From NCBI GenBank assembly GCA_900321505.1, contig ONWK01000009.1, positions 1-6,277 on the forward strand: DNA of 6,277 nt, given 5' to 3'. The notes under the pieces were generated by a model, which was given only the letters and a program-made list of their open reading frames with translations, was not told the DNA's origin and did not search any database. The translations under genes and the position numbers were made by a program. The DNA is from an uncultured Eubacteriales bacterium. Its GTDB lineage: Bacteria; Bacillota; Clostridia; Lachnospirales; Lachnospiraceae. Below, in pieces: positions 6,045-6,277 of this stretch; within the stretch, counting starts at the first letter, position 1, and each line of letters begins with the position of its first letter.

Positions 6045-6190
6045 ATAGAATTCTGCTGGACTGGGTCATGAGAGTGTATGAACCGATCCGGGATACCGAT
6101 GAGAAGATCAAGAGTATGACATATACATTTTAGGTGGCAGATAGTCCTGAAGTTTTTTTGCCATGACCTGACACCAGAAAGGATACGAAA
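6045..6190 (+). other. Spacer with a possible gene remnant
   Basis: No convincing promoter or terminator is visible in these 146 bases. One frame reads MRVYEPIRDTDEKIKSMTYTF from ATG 6068 to the stop at 6131-6133. It looks protein-like in composition, but there is no ribosome binding site and the frame opens only at 6014, inside the SWIM gene. It may be the tail of a decayed gene or chance. GGTCATG (6064-6070) and CATGACC (6162-6168) are inverted complements about 90 bases apart, of uncertain meaning. Confidence 0.3.
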
Positions 6191-6277
6191 ATGAAAAGAA
6201 ACCCTGATACTTATCTTTTGTATGAATACATGGAGAAACTGCCTTTTACGGTAAGAATGAAGGTATGTCTCGATGAA
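6191..6277 (+). CDS. Start of an unidentified gene, cut by the window edge
   Basis: An ATG at 6191 opens a frame of 29 codons that runs off the end of the window without a stop. AAAGGA at 6178-6183, seven bases upstream, is a good ribosome binding site. The visible protein begins MKRNPDTYLLYEYMEKLPF and continues to VCLDE. It shows no signal peptide or recognisable motif, so no function can be assigned. It starts 146 bases after the SWIM gene in the same orientation and could be a further member of that unit. Confidence 0.6.
   Translation, partial: MKRNPDTYLLYEYMEKLPFTVRMKVCLDE

Overview
The window looks like chromosomal DNA from a Clostridia-type Firmicute, most likely a Lachnospiraceae-like gut anaerobe. 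This is inferred from strong GGAGG-type ribosome binding sites, moderate GC, tightly packed genes and the style of the encoded proteins. No taxonomic marker gene is present. All supported genes lie on the + strand.

Layout: (1) 36-914, an SplB-like radical SAM protein with an N-terminal CxxxCxxC cluster motif, followed by a probable terminator near 947-975. (2) 915-1235, a 321-base non-coding stretch that is far from empty. It has a 16-base direct repeat (987-1002 and 1069-1084), a good sigma-A-type promoter (1037-1065) whose spacer is filled by an inverted repeat, and then an unusually structured leader with four hairpins between 1097 and 1207. (3) 1236-2583, a two-gene type IV toxin-antitoxin / abortive infection module, abiEi (antitoxin and repressor) and abiEii (nucleotidyltransferase toxin), separated by one base. 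Sampled lines here are more AT-rich than the flanking genes. (4) 2635-6044, a SNF2-family ATPase with an SNF2-associated domain, followed 38 bases later by a small SWIM zinc-finger protein. This is a recurrent bacterial pair. (5) 6045-6277, a short spacer with a possible gene remnant, and the first 29 codons of an unidentified gene that leaves the window.

How the parts may work together: AbiEi is expected to repress its own promoter and to counteract AbiEii. The SNF2 and SWIM proteins probably form one nucleic-acid remodelling unit. No convincing terminator separates abiEii from the SNF2 gene, so the four genes could be partly co-transcribed, which would suit a small defence-type island. That is inference. 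The most unusual part of the window is the abiE control region, where a promoter-embedded operator, repeated AACCTATGCA-type motifs and contiguous, partly mutually exclusive hairpins all sit within about 225 bases.
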